From: Arthrobacter gandavensis
Lineage (GTDB): Bacteria; Actinomycetota; Actinomycetes; Actinomycetales; Micrococcaceae
DNA: 64,000 bases
Reading direction: 5' to 3'
Assembly (NCBI RefSeq): GCF_009192735.1
Contig: NZ_VTFU01000006.1
Coordinates: 62,001 to 126,000 of the forward strand
Part shown: positions 1-8,473 of the stretch, piece by piece
Layout of the letters: each line of letters starts with the position of its first letter
How positions within the stretch are numbered: position 1 is the first letter of the stretch
Position numbers and translations under genes: made by a program
The notes under the pieces: generated by a model
Databases searched by the model: none
What the model saw: only the letters and a program-made list of their open reading frames with translations
Told to the model about the DNA's origin: nothing

Positions 1-404
1 TCCCACCGGTGAATTTGGTACAGATCAATGTAGTCGGTGCCCAGTCGCCTCAGGGTCTCGTCCACTTGCCAGAGGATGTGCTTGCGCGAGAGGCCCCAGC
101 CGTTGGGCCCGGGCACCATTTCACCGTGGACCTTGGAGGCAATGACCACCTCTTCCCGGCGGGCGTATTTCGCCAAGGCAGCCCCCGTGATCTCCTCGCT
201 GTCTCCGGAGGAATACACGTTGGCCGTGTCAAAAAAGTTGATTCCCAGCTCCACGGCGCGGCGCAGGATCGGCTCGGACTCCGGTTCGCGCAGCGTCCAG
301 CTGTGGTTTCCGTGGTTGGGGTGGCCAAACGCCATGCATCCCAGGCCCACGGCCGAGACCATGGCGCCCGAGCTTCCCAGTTTTACGTATCGCATGTCCG
401 TCAT
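1..404 (-). CDS. Aldo/keto reductase, C-terminal part outside window
   Basis: This is the N-terminal 134 residues of an aldo/keto reductase, an NAD(P)H-dependent carbonyl reductase with a TIM-barrel fold. The reading frame continues past base 1, so the rest of the protein is not visible. The catalytic tetrad is in place: Asp59 and Tyr64 in FFDTANVY, Lys91 in ASKVHG and His132 in YQIHRWD. The start was set at the ATG at 404 because a GAAGG ribosome site precedes it by about 7 bases; a second ATG at 395 is possible. The sequence resembles the subgroup that includes YghZ-like and potassium-channel-beta-like reductases, but the substrate cannot be told. It is transcribed away from the CHAD gene, and the 231 bases between them hold no other gene that I can see. 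Confidence 0.9.
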   Translation of the reverse strand, partial: MTDMRYVKLGSSGAMVSAVGLGCMAFGHPNHGNHSWTLREPESEPILRRAVELGINFFDTANVYSSGDSEEITGAALAKYARREEVVIASKVHGEMVPGPNGWGLSRKHILWQVDETLRRLGTDYIDLYQIHRW

Positions 405-624
405 GGCCGGCCTTCGTTTTTCGTGGGCGGAATTCACGGCGGCAAGGTATCCGGGTTCCCGGTACAGCCGAAACCACGGCACCGTACGTGGATGCTACCG
501 CCGCGCGGTGCAGCCGGTACAGGGAAGCTCCGGTGTTCACTGCTCCCGGACTGATCTTCAGCCAACTGGTGCCGGCCGTGCCCTGGGCTGGTGCGAACCC
601 TGCCGCCGGGGGTTTCCGCGGACC

Positions 625-636
625 TATACTGAGCCA
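625..636 (+). promoter_or_regulatory. Leaderless promoter -10 (TATACT) for CHAD gene
   Basis: TATACT at 625-630 is followed by only five bases and then the ATG at 636. Transcription would begin at or next to the A of the start codon, as in the TANNNT leaderless promoters common in actinobacteria. There is no ribosome-binding site in this gap. Confidence 0.5.
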
Positions 637-1661
637 TGCCCAACCCTCAGGATCCGGGACAGGTCCGGCAGCCGCCACGGCGAAGCCGCACGGCCGATCC
701 CGTAGGACCCACAGTGGCCGGTTCTCCGGCAGCACTCGAGGCGCGGCAGGCTGCCGCCCGCCTTTCCGCCCTGAGTCCCGGCACGCCTGAGCCAAAGGGG
801 CCCGCCGGAGTCCTGCTGCTGGCGTACCTGCGCGGGCAGTTCCAGGCCATGCTGGCGGAAGATCCGCGGGTGCGGGAAAACCGGCCGGACGCAGTGCATA
901 AGATGCGGGTCAGTACCCGGCGGATGCGCTCGGCGATGGCAAGTTACAAAAAGGTCCTCGCACCTGATCCGGCGCGCGCGGTGAGGAGCGAACTCAAATG
1001 GTTGGCCGGCGTGCTCGGGGCCGCCCGCGACGCCCAGGTTTTGCGCTCGCGGCTTGATGCCATGCTCGACACGCAGCCAGCCGAACTGGTGATGGGGCCG
1101 GTGCGGCAGCGCATTGACGAAGAGCTGCTCGCTGACCACCGCTCCGCACTGGCGGAGGCTGCCCTCGTGCTCGACAGCGACAGGTACCGGCGCCTGTTGG
1201 AGGACCTCGAACTGGTGGTCAGCCGGCCGGAGTTCACGAAAGCGGCGAAAGCCCCGGCCGCCAAGGCGGCGGGCCGCATGCTGCGCCGGGACCGCAGGCG
1301 CCTGCACCGGCAGGTGCAGGATGCCCGCTCTGCTCCCAATGAAGACCACCGGTCGGAATCCCTCCATGAAGCACGCAAGGACGCCAAGCGGCTGCGCTAT
1401 GCGGCCGAGGTGGCGCAGCCGGTGCGCGCTCCCGGTGCGGCCGAGCTCATTGCCGGTGCGGAGCACGTGCAGAAGATTCTCGGCGAGCACCAGGACAGCG
1501 TGGTCAGCCGGGAGTTCCTGCGCCGGCTGGGGGCGGGAAGCGCGAGGTCCGGCGCCAACGGATTCACCTATGGGCGGCTGCACGCGCTGGAAGAGGAGCG
1601 CGGCGAAACCGCGCGCAAGCAGTTCCGCAAGGCCTGGGTGAACTTCCCCCGGGTGGTCTGA
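636..1661 (+). CDS. CHAD domain-containing protein
   Basis: This is a 341-residue soluble protein made almost entirely of a CHAD domain (about residues 60-335), a helical bundle with conserved histidines and basic residues that binds inorganic polyphosphate. The hallmark first helix HKMRVSTRRMRS is at residues 88-99, and a second basic signature, HEARKDAKRLRY, lies near residue 245. Many CHAD proteins carry an N-terminal CYTH triphosphatase domain. This one does not: its first 55 residues are Pro/Ala/Arg-rich and look disordered. The start ATG at 636 sits directly behind a -10 box, so the message is probably leaderless. The MFS gene begins 43 bases downstream on the same strand and may be cotranscribed. 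A role in polyphosphate granules or phosphate homeostasis is family inference. Confidence 0.88.
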   Translation: MPNPQDPGQVRQPPRRSRTADPVGPTVAGSPAALEARQAAARLSALSPGTPEPKGPAGVLLLAYLRGQFQAMLAEDPRVRENRPDAVHKMRVSTRRMRSAMASYKKVLAPDPARAVRSELKWLAGVLGAARDAQVLRSRLDAMLDTQPAELVMGPVRQRIDEELLADHRSALAEAALVLDSDRYRRLLEDLELVVSRPEFTKAAKAPAAKAAGRMLRRDRRRLHRQVQDARSAPNEDHRSESLHEARKDAKRLRYAAEVAQPVRAPGAAELIAGAEHVQKILGEHQDSVVSREFLRRLGAGSARSGANGFTYGRLHALEEERGETARKQFRKAWVNFPRVV

Positions 1662-1704
1662 CCCGCCGCACCTGACCCGGCCTGTCCGGACGGAGGTATT
1701 CCAG

Positions 1705-3273
1705 ATGGACCCGGCATCCCCTTGGGCGCCGCTGCGGCGGCGAATGTTCCTGATTCTGTGGCTGGCGAACATTGGTTCAAGCATCGGCACCTGGATGCAG
1801 ACCGTGGGTGCACAGTGGTATCTGGTGGAGAACAGCTCCAACCCCGCCCTGGTCTCCCTGGTCCAGACGGCAAACCTGGCACCGTCGCTGCTGCTGGGGC
1901 TCATCGCCGGCGTCCTGGCCGACGCCTTCAACCGGCGGCGCCTGATTCTGGGATCAAACCTTTTCGCAGCCGGTGCCGCCGCGTTCCTGACGGTCGTGAC
2001 GGCACTGGGCATGCTGGACCCGGACTCGCTGCTGCTGTACACCTTCCTCATTGGGTGCGGGGTGGCACTGAGCCAGCCGGCATGGCAGGCCATCACTCCG
2101 GAACTGGTGCCACGGCATGAAATCCGCGCCGCGGCCGCCCTGAGCAGCATGGCCGTCAACGGGGCCCGCGCGGTGGGCCCGGCGGTGGCCGGCGTCCTCG
2201 TCTCCTTTTTCGGGCCGGCCTTCGTGTTCGGGCTCAATGCCGTGTCCTTCCTGGGCACCGCCATTGCTGTCTATGTGTGGCGGGCGCCTCCGGAACCGGA
2301 AGATCCCGAGCGGATGAGGGAAGCACTCGCCGCGGGCATGCGCTACATCCGCGCCGCACCGCGGATCCGGCGCGTGCTGCTCCGCACGGCCCTGTTCATG
2401 GTTCCAGCCAGCGCGCTGTACGCACTGCTTCCGGTGGCCGTCAACGGGCACCTGCGCCTCGGATCCGCCGGCTACGGACTGCTGCTGGGCGCACTCGGCG
2501 CCGGTGCGGTTGCCGGTGTCGTCGTGCTGCCCAAGGTCAAAAGCCACATCCATGACAACCTGATGCTGGGGCTGGCCGCCGCCGTTTTTGGCGCCGCGGC
2601 TTTTGCCGCCGGTTTCCTTCCCGCCCTGGTGCTGGCCGTCCTGCTGTTCTTCGCGGGCATCGCCTGGATAGCCACCTTCTCGATCCTCAACAGTGCCATG
2701 CAGCTGACGCTGCCCGAATGGGTGCGCGCCCGCGGACTCTCCGTCTACCTGATGGTGACCACCGGCGCCCAGGCCATTGGCGCCGTCGTCTGGGGTTCGC
2801 TGGCAACGGCGTACACCTACGCCCCGGTGCTCGCGGCGGCCGGAATCATCCTTGTGGCGGTTGGCCTGAGCGTATCCGTGCTGCCGCTGCTGCCGCGCAC
2901 CGGACGGCTGGACCGCAGCATCGCGGAAGCGGATCTGGGCATCGAAGCGGAACAGGAGCCGTCACCCGACGCCGGACCGGTCACGGTCCTTATCGCCTAC
3001 GAACTCGCTCCCGAAAAGGCAGCGGACTTTGTGCATCTGATGCACGAGGTGCGCCTGTCGCGGATGCGCACCGGCGCCCGGGACTGGGAGCTCGTCCATT
3101 CAGTGACGGACGCCCGGCAGTTCCGCGAGATTTACGACGTCGCCACCTGGCGTGAGTACCTGCGCCAGGAACAGGAACGCACCACGGGGGAGGACCGGAG
3201 CCTGATTGACAGGGCGGCGGCACTCGCCGAGGAGGAACCGCGCATCCGCTGGTTCCTCCCGGCGTCGGCCTAG
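1705..3273 (+). CDS. MFS transporter (MFS_3/DHA3 type) with C-terminal soluble domain
   Basis: This is a 522-residue inner-membrane transporter of the MFS_3 (former DUF894) group, which contains enterobactin-exporter-like and multidrug-like permeases. About 11-12 hydrophobic segments cover residues 10-405, with the typical opening NIGSSIGTWMQ and the loop motif DAFNRRRL. After the membrane part, residues 425-522 form a soluble module (from PVTVLIAYEL to IRWFLP) that looks like the ABM/NIPSNAP-type dimeric alpha-beta barrel found at the end of one MFS_3 subgroup. The start ATG at 1705 follows CGGAGG at 1691-1696. The last codon overlaps the convergent flavin oxidoreductase gene at a shared CTAG. 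The substrate is unknown. A second, shorter MFS_3 protein lies at 23027. Confidence 0.88.
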   Translation: MDPASPWAPLRRRMFLILWLANIGSSIGTWMQTVGAQWYLVENSSNPALVSLVQTANLAPSLLLGLIAGVLADAFNRRRLILGSNLFAAGAAAFLTVVTALGMLDPDSLLLYTFLIGCGVALSQPAWQAITPELVPRHEIRAAAALSSMAVNGARAVGPAVAGVLVSFFGPAFVFGLNAVSFLGTAIAVYVWRAPPEPEDPERMREALAAGMRYIRAAPRIRRVLLRTALFMVPASALYALLPVAVNGHLRLGSAGYGLLLGALGAGAVAGVVVLPKVKSHIHDNLMLGLAAAVFGAAAFAAGFLPALVLAVLLFFAGIAWIATFSILNSAMQLTLPEWVRARGLSVYLMVTTGAQAIGAVVWGSLATAYTYAPVLAAAGIILVAVGLSVSVLPLLPRTGRLDRSIAEADLGIEAEQEPSPDAGPVTVLIAYELAPEKAADFVHLMHEVRLSRMRTGARDWELVHSVTDARQFREIYDVATWREYLRQEQERTTGEDRSLIDRAAALAEEEPRIRWFLPASA

Positions 3274-4304
3274 GCCAGCTGCTCGCGCACCAGGGGAGCC
3301 ACTTCGGTGCCATAGAGGCGGATGCAGTTCATCAGCAGTTCGTGCGGAAGGGTGCCCAGGCTGTATTTAAGGTCAAAGCGGCTCAGCTCCAGCTCCCGGG
3401 CCACCCGGACAATCTTGGTGGCCACGGTCTCCGGGCTACCGATAAAGAGCGCGCCGTCGGGGCCCGCGGACGCAAGGTAGTCGCTGTGGGTGGTCGGGCT
3501 CCAGCCGCGCTCGCGGCCGATCCGGTTCTGCATCCGTTCGAAATGCGGCCAGGCTTCCTCGAGGGCCTGCTCGTCAGTGGCGGCGACATAGCCGGGGGAG
3601 TGCGCGCCGACGGGAAGCATGGGGCGGCCAAACTGCGCCAGCGCCCGCTTGTACAGGTCCACGAACGGGGCAAAGCGCGCCGGTTCCCCGCCAATGATGG
3701 CCAGCATCAGCGGCAGGCCGTAGTGCGCGGCGCGGACCACTGACTGTGGTGTCCCGCCGACGGCGATCCATGCCGGAAGTTCGCCCGCGGCAGTGGGGGG
3801 ATACACCCGCTGGTTTTGCAGCGGTGCCCTGGTGCCGCCGTTCCACGTCACCGGGGTTTCCTGGCGCAGCTGGGCAAAGAGCTCCAGTTTCTCCTCGAAG
3901 AGCTCCTCGTAGCGGGACAGGTCCAGCCCGAACAAAGGAAAGGATTCGGTGAAGGACCCGCGGCCCAGGATGACTTCGGCGCGGCCGTTGGAGATGGCAT
4001 CCAGCGTGGAAAAGCGCTGGAACACCCGGATCGGGTCATCCGAGCTCAGGACGGTAACCGCCGAACCCAAGCGGATCCGGTTGGTCTGCCCGGCAATGGC
4101 GGCGAGGACCACATCCGGTGCCGAGACGGCGAAATCCTCCCGGTGGTGTTCCCCAATCCCGATGAAGTCGATGCCCACCGAGTCCGCGAGCACTGCTTCG
4201 GCCACGACATTGCGCAGCACCTGATGCTGCGGCAGCCGTTCGCCGTCGGGCGCCGAGGTGACGTCGCCAAAGGTGTCCAACCCGAGTTCCAGCTGCTGTC
4301 CCAT
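3270..4304 (-). CDS. LLM class flavin-dependent oxidoreductase
   Basis: This is a 344-residue luciferase-like TIM-barrel oxidoreductase. Such enzymes use FMN or coenzyme F420 and act on small organic substrates. Family marks include the N-terminal strand LELGLDTFGD, the GEHHREDFAVSAPDVVLAAI segment, the strand RIRLGSAVTVLSSDDP and the phosphate-binding region GRAEVILGRGSFTESF. Three in-frame starts exist (4340, 4316, 4304). I chose ATG 4304 because GGGAA sits about six bases upstream and because a candidate -10 box (TAGACT) lies immediately before 4340, which would place the transcript start inside the longer version. The gene converges on the MFS gene, and the two stop codons overlap. The exact substrate cannot be predicted. 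Confidence 0.85.
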   Translation of the reverse strand: MGQQLELGLDTFGDVTSAPDGERLPQHQVLRNVVAEAVLADSVGIDFIGIGEHHREDFAVSAPDVVLAAIAGQTNRIRLGSAVTVLSSDDPIRVFQRFSTLDAISNGRAEVILGRGSFTESFPLFGLDLSRYEELFEEKLELFAQLRQETPVTWNGGTRAPLQNQRVYPPTAAGELPAWIAVGGTPQSVVRAAHYGLPLMLAIIGGEPARFAPFVDLYKRALAQFGRPMLPVGAHSPGYVAATDEQALEEAWPHFERMQNRIGRERGWSPTTHSDYLASAGPDGALFIGSPETVATKIVRVARELELSRFDLKYSLGTLPHELLMNCIRLYGTEVAPLVREQLA

Positions 4305-4518
4305 AGTGCTTCCCATCCTCGAAAGTTCATGTATTTGCATCTAGTCTAACCGCGGTCTTCGGCGCCGGCTCACCGTGCCGGGGGTCCGCGCATTTTCATT
4401 TCAACTTCCCGGCACCGGATAGACTTGAGGGCGGCCCCCGGCCCATTTCCCGGGTTCCACAAAGGATCAGCCGCAGATGGTGCAAGCGATCAGCGATCAA
4501 GCGACTAGTTGAGGTATT

Positions 4519-5592
4519 TTGCGAGACTTTAGTGCACGCCTGGCGACCGCCGACGAGATAGAAAAATGGGACAGCCACGTGCAGTCCAACCCGGGCGGCG
4601 GGAACGTGCTGCAGTCCGCGTCCTACGCGGAGGTCAAGTCCCACCACGGCTGGAACCCCCTTTACCTGGTGTTCACCGGCCGCGGTTACACGACATACAA
4701 CCTGGTGATCGAGAAGAAGGTCACCGGCCTCGGCAGCCTCTGGTACCTGATCAAGGGTCCCGACGTCGCCGAGCCGTCGCATGTGCCGGAGGTGCTGGAT
4801 GCGCTGCGCCGCTTCATCAAGGAGTCCAAGCGCAATGTGTTCGCCGTCAAGGTGGAACCGGACATCGTTGACAGCCCGGAGGTCCGGGCCCAGTTCGAAG
4901 GGGCGGGGCTGGTCAAGACCTTCAACCTGCAGCCCAACGATTCCACCGCGCTGCTGGACACCACTCCTGACATTGAGCAGGTCCTGAAGAATATCTCCTC
5001 ACGCGGGCGCAACGCCGTCCGCCGGGCCATCAGGGAAGGCGCCGATGTGCGCCGGGTGGAACCCACCGAAGAGAACATGCGCATCATGTACCGGCTGATG
5101 AGCCACATCGAGGACCGGTCCGCGGCCAGGATGCGCTCGTACGAGTACTACCACCGGTTCTGGTCCAACTTTGTTCAGGCCGGGCAGGGCCGCTTCTACT
5201 TCGCCTTTGAAGACGGCGAGCCCACCGTGGGGGCGTTTGTCATCGCGTACGGCAAGAAGGGCACCTACAAGGACGGCGGCTCCAAGCCCCGCCGCAGCCA
5301 GTACGGCGACTCGCACCTGGTCCAATGGACGGCCATCAGCGAGCTGAAGGAAGACTTCGGCATTGAGCAGTACGACTTCTGCGGAACCCCGCCCAGCGAC
5401 CAGCTGAAAAACAAGGAACACCCCCACCACGGCCTGGGTCTTTTCAAGACCAGCTTCTCGAAGACCGTCACGGACTTCGTGGGCTGCTACGACCTGGTGC
5501 TCGACCCGGTGCGGTACAAGATCTGGAACACGATCGGTGAACGCGTGGCGCGGCAGATCTACTGGCGCCGCCACCAGCAGCCGTTCTACTAA
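4519..5592 (+). CDS. FemAB-type peptidoglycan bridge aminoacyltransferase
   Basis: This 357-residue protein belongs to the FemAB/FemX family of GNAT-like enzymes. They use aminoacyl-tRNA to add residues to the stem peptide of lipid II and so build the peptidoglycan cross-bridge. Supporting features are the twin GNAT-like halves and the stretch NISSRGRNAVRRAIREGADVR typical of the family. The C-terminal half contains GTYKDGGSKPRRSQYG, a FCGTPPSD segment and LGLFKTSFSKT. Arthrobacter-type walls have multi-residue bridges, which suits such an enzyme. The start codon is TTG at 4519 behind GAGGT. The next gene (ThrE-like exporter) begins 40 bases later on the same strand, so they may share a transcript. 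Which amino acid it adds cannot be read from the sequence. Confidence 0.88.
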   Translation: MRDFSARLATADEIEKWDSHVQSNPGGGNVLQSASYAEVKSHHGWNPLYLVFTGRGYTTYNLVIEKKVTGLGSLWYLIKGPDVAEPSHVPEVLDALRRFIKESKRNVFAVKVEPDIVDSPEVRAQFEGAGLVKTFNLQPNDSTALLDTTPDIEQVLKNISSRGRNAVRRAIREGADVRRVEPTEENMRIMYRLMSHIEDRSAARMRSYEYYHRFWSNFVQAGQGRFYFAFEDGEPTVGAFVIAYGKKGTYKDGGSKPRRSQYGDSHLVQWTAISELKEDFGIEQYDFCGTPPSDQLKNKEHPHHGLGLFKTSFSKTVTDFVGCYDLVLDPVRYKIWNTIGERVARQIYWRRHQQPFY

Positions 5593-5632
5593 ACACGTGC
5601 CTGAACGGGATTCAGGGCAAAAAGGCGAGAGG

Positions 5633-7516
5633 GTGAGTCCTTTGGAAAACATGTCCGATGCAGACCGCCAAAAGCCTGCGCAAAACCCCGATCCGATGGT
5701 GGGGCTGATACCGGTGATCCGGAAGCCCGGCGGTGAACGGGAAGCCGGGACCGGGCCCAAGGCTTCAGAGGCGGGCAAAAAGACGCCCGCCGGCGGCAAA
5801 GTGCGGCGTCCGGCGGCGCCCGGCAAGGCGCCGAAAAACGCTGCCGCGGCCCCCGGCCTGCCCACTGGCCTGCCCACCGGCCCCGGGGGATCCGGCCTGA
5901 GGAGCACCAAACCCAAGCCGCCGCCTCCCACCACGTCCGTGATGCAGACACCGGTCAAGGGCACTTCCGGCGGCATGGGGCTGGGGCGCCTCTCGGGTTC
6001 CGGCGGCAAAACCGCAAAGACCGACGGAGCCGGCCAACCGCCTCGGAAGCCCCGGGCCCGCAAGACCATGCCCGGCCAGCACGGAACCGGCAGCAGCTCA
6101 ATCCGGCAGCAGGACCGCTCGTCAGCGGCGGCACGGAGGATGCTGCGGCGGCTGGTCCAGGGCGAGACTCCTCCCACGCAGGCCATGTCCATTGTGGAGC
6201 GGCTGGCGGGTTCTCCGTATGCCAACCCACTGGTCCGCACCGCCGGTCCTGATGCGTCCGCCCGTAAGACCCTGGACCTGGCACTCAGCCTGGCCGAGAC
6301 CATGTTCCGCTACGGCGCAGGTGCCCTGGAAGTGGAGACGGCAATCATTGCGGTCACCGCTGCCTTTGGCCTGGAGAGCATCGAGGTGGACATCACCAAC
6401 CAGTCGGTGCTGCTGAACTACTCGCCCAAGGACCAGACGCCCATCACGGTCATGCGGGTGGTCCGGTCCTGGACCAACAACTACGCCGGCCTCGGACTTG
6501 TCCACCAGCTCGTCACCGACATCATCGACGGCGGCATTTCCCGCGCCGAAGCGGCCAACCGGCTGAACGAAATCACCCATCAGCCCAAACCGTTTCCGCG
6601 GTGGGCAGTGACATTCTCCACCGGGGTCTTTGCCGCCGCCATCGTGGGTTTCATTGGCGGAGAGCCGCTGGCATCAGCGGTGGCCTTTATCAGTACGTTC
6701 CTGGTGAGCCTCCTCCAGCGCCTGCTTGGCCGCTGGCGGGTGCCGGACTTCTTCAGCACCGCGGCGAGCGGCTTCGTGGTCACGGCCATCGCCATGCTGT
6801 TCTGGTCCCTCGACGTGCCGATTTCCCCGGGCATCGTGGTGGCCGGCGGAATTCTGCTGCTCCTGCCCACGGGCCGGCTGGTCTCTGCGGTGCAGGATGC
6901 CATCAACGGGTTCCCGGTCACTGCATCGGGGCGTTTCCTGTCCGCATTCCTGACCTTTGGCGCCCTGGTGGCGGGCATCGCCGTCGCCCTGGTGGTGGGA
7001 GCCCTGCTGGGTGTTCCGCGGCTGGACGTGACCAACGTGGCCGGTTCCCAATACCCGTTTGCGGTGACGCTGGTGCTGCTGGCCGTGGCCCTGGGCACCA
7101 TCTGCGTGGTGGAACAATCGCCGATGAACCTGGTCCTTCCCACCGTCCTGACCGGAGCGGCAGGGTTCCTGGTGTTCCAGCTGTCCGAACTGGTGGGGGT
7201 TGGCCCCCGGCTCACCCCCGCGGTGGCCGCCATTTTCATCGGCATGGTGGCGCGGATCATCGCCCTCCGAATGGGCGCGCCGCAGCTGATCGTCGCCGTT
7301 CCGGCCATTCTCTTCCTGTTCCCGGGGCTGAGCATCTTCCGCGCCATGTACGGGCTGAGCATCGGCACCGACGACTTCACCGCCGGTGCCGTGGGCATCT
7401 TCAATGCGTTGACGGTAATCCTGGCCATCGCCGGCGGCGTGGTCTTTGGAGACAATGTGGCCCGACCGCTGACCCGGAACCTGTCCGGGAACGACAGGCG
7501 CAACCGCCGCCGCTAG
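5633..7516 (+). CDS. ThrE-like threonine/serine exporter family protein with long N-terminal tail
   Basis: This 627-residue membrane protein is related to ThrE, the threonine/serine exporter of Corynebacterium glutamicum (489 residues). Residues about 190-400 match the DUF1212 domain, including a conserved soluble segment around LDLALSLAETMFRYGAGALEVE and the following membrane helices. A second run of hydrophobic helices (about 430-600) matches the ThrE_2/DUF3815 part. Roughly the first 160 residues are Pro, Gly, Lys and Ala rich and probably disordered, an extension much longer than usual. I set the start at GTG 5633, seven bases after AAAGG; an ATG at 5651 is an alternative. It follows the FemAB gene closely and is closed by two strong hairpins. 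Confidence 0.86.
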   Translation: MSPLENMSDADRQKPAQNPDPMVGLIPVIRKPGGEREAGTGPKASEAGKKTPAGGKVRRPAAPGKAPKNAAAAPGLPTGLPTGPGGSGLRSTKPKPPPPTTSVMQTPVKGTSGGMGLGRLSGSGGKTAKTDGAGQPPRKPRARKTMPGQHGTGSSSIRQQDRSSAAARRMLRRLVQGETPPTQAMSIVERLAGSPYANPLVRTAGPDASARKTLDLALSLAETMFRYGAGALEVETAIIAVTAAFGLESIEVDITNQSVLLNYSPKDQTPITVMRVVRSWTNNYAGLGLVHQLVTDIIDGGISRAEAANRLNEITHQPKPFPRWAVTFSTGVFAAAIVGFIGGEPLASAVAFISTFLVSLLQRLLGRWRVPDFFSTAASGFVVTAIAMLFWSLDVPISPGIVVAGGILLLLPTGRLVSAVQDAINGFPVTASGRFLSAFLTFGALVAGIAVALVVGALLGVPRLDVTNVAGSQYPFAVTLVLLAVALGTICVVEQSPMNLVLPTVLTGAAGFLVFQLSELVGVGPRLTPAVAAIFIGMVARIIALRMGAPQLIVAVPAILFLFPGLSIFRAMYGLSIGTDDFTAGAVGIFNALTVILAIAGGVVFGDNVARPLTRNLSGNDRRNRRR

Positions 7517-7524
7517 CCGGCAGG

Positions 7525-7557
7525 GGTTTCCGGGTGCCGCCAGGGCACCCGGAAACC
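7525..7557. terminator. Perfect 14-bp hairpin after the ThrE-like gene
   Basis: A perfect inverted repeat (7525-7538 against 7544-7557, loop GCCAG) starts nine bases after the stop codon of the exporter gene. It has no T-run on either strand, so alone it is a weak intrinsic terminator. A second, T-tailed hairpin follows at 7568. Confidence 0.6.
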
Positions 7558-7567
7558 GCCGGAGGCG

Positions 7568-7619
7568 AAGGACCCCGCCGGCAGGATCTACAGGATCTTG
7601 CCGACCGGGGTCCTTTTTT
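7568..7619 (+). terminator. Intrinsic terminator overlapping end of the convergent gene
   Basis: The arms AAGGACCCCG plus CGGCAGGATC (7568-7588) and GATCTTGCCG plus CGGGGTCC (7594-7613) form a 20-bp stem with one small internal loop. The loop is TACAG, and a run of six T follows at 7614-7619. The 3' arm lies inside the last codons of the siderophore-interacting gene on the other strand. It should stop plus-strand transcription from the ThrE-like gene. Confidence 0.75.
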
Positions 7620-8445
7620 CTGCCTGGAAAGCCTCCTCGGTGCGGCCGGCAGCCCAGTAGCCGGACAACGACACCTGCCGCCGTTCGAGGCCGCGGGCGT
7701 TAAAGAACACGTCCCGCAGGGCCTTCATGGCCTCCCGCTCACCGTGCGCGAAGACCTGGACGTCATTGCTGGGCCAGGGTGCGGCCGCTACGGCTTCCGC
7801 CAGCATGCCCGTGTTCCCGGCCGGCTTGGCGCCGCGGTACAGCCAGGTCACCTCGATGCCCTCCGGTGCCGTAAGCGGCTGGCGGTCGCCGGGGCCGCCG
7901 ACCTCCAGGAACACCTGCCCGACGGCGGATGCCGGCAGCGCCTCCAGCACGGCGGCCGTGGCGGGCAGTGCGGATTCATCGGCGGCGAAAAGGTGCCAGC
8001 CGACGTTGGGGTCGGGGTTGAAAGCGCCTCCGGGACCCGTGAAGGTCAGGGGCTCTCCGGGTGTGGCCTGGGCCGCCCAGGGGCCGGCCAGGCCTTCATC
8101 GCCGTGGACCACGAAATCGATGGCCAGCTCGCGGGCGGCAGCGTTGACGCTGCGGACGGTGTACGTGCGAGACACGGGCCACTGCTCACGGGGGAACGAC
8201 TCGCGCAGTGCCTCGAGTTCGGATTCCCCGTCCAGCGGACTGCCGTCCGGACCAAACCAGATCTTGCAGTATGCATCGGCGAAACCATTGGCGGCGAACC
8301 GCTCGAAGTTGGGGCCGCCGGCGATGATGCGGACCATGTGCGGAGTCAGCTGTTCGCGCCGGAGGACCTCGAGGGTCAGCAGCGGGCGGGACCGCCGGGG
8401 CACGTCCTGGGCGGGCTTCGCCCCGGGTACGGAGGGATCAGGCAC
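7588..8445 (-). CDS. Siderophore-interacting protein (FAD-linked ferric-siderophore reductase type)
   Basis: This is a 285-residue cytoplasmic flavoprotein of the SIP/ViuB family, which reduces ferric siderophores to release iron. It has an FAD-binding barrel with the SRTYTVR motif (consensus RxYT, residues about 92-98) and the downstream segment PGGAF that holds the flavin phosphates. An NAD(P)H-binding half opens with WHLFAADESALPA and ends with the family signature SGYWAAGRTEEAF. The start is GTG at 8445, preceded by a strong AAGGAG at about seven bases. It is the last gene of a minus-strand run (lipoprotein, CDF transporter, ung, SIP) with gaps of 32 bases or less. No iron box is evident directly upstream, so regulation may come from the operon promoter. 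Confidence 0.92.
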   Translation of the reverse strand: MPDPSVPGAKPAQDVPRRSRPLLTLEVLRREQLTPHMVRIIAGGPNFERFAANGFADAYCKIWFGPDGSPLDGESELEALRESFPREQWPVSRTYTVRSVNAAARELAIDFVVHGDEGLAGPWAAQATPGEPLTFTGPGGAFNPDPNVGWHLFAADESALPATAAVLEALPASAVGQVFLEVGGPGDRQPLTAPEGIEVTWLYRGAKPAGNTGMLAEAVAAAPWPSNDVQVFAHGEREAMKALRDVFFNARGLERRQVSLSGYWAAGRTEEAFQAEKRTPVGKIL

Positions 8446-8473
8446 TGGTGGCTCTCCTTGATAGGGGTTTCTT

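Noticed and set aside
624-2264. Minus-strand open frame of 546 codons over CHAD and MFS
   Set aside because: It overlaps two clear plus-strand genes, and its product is rich in Arg/Ala/Pro with no domain.
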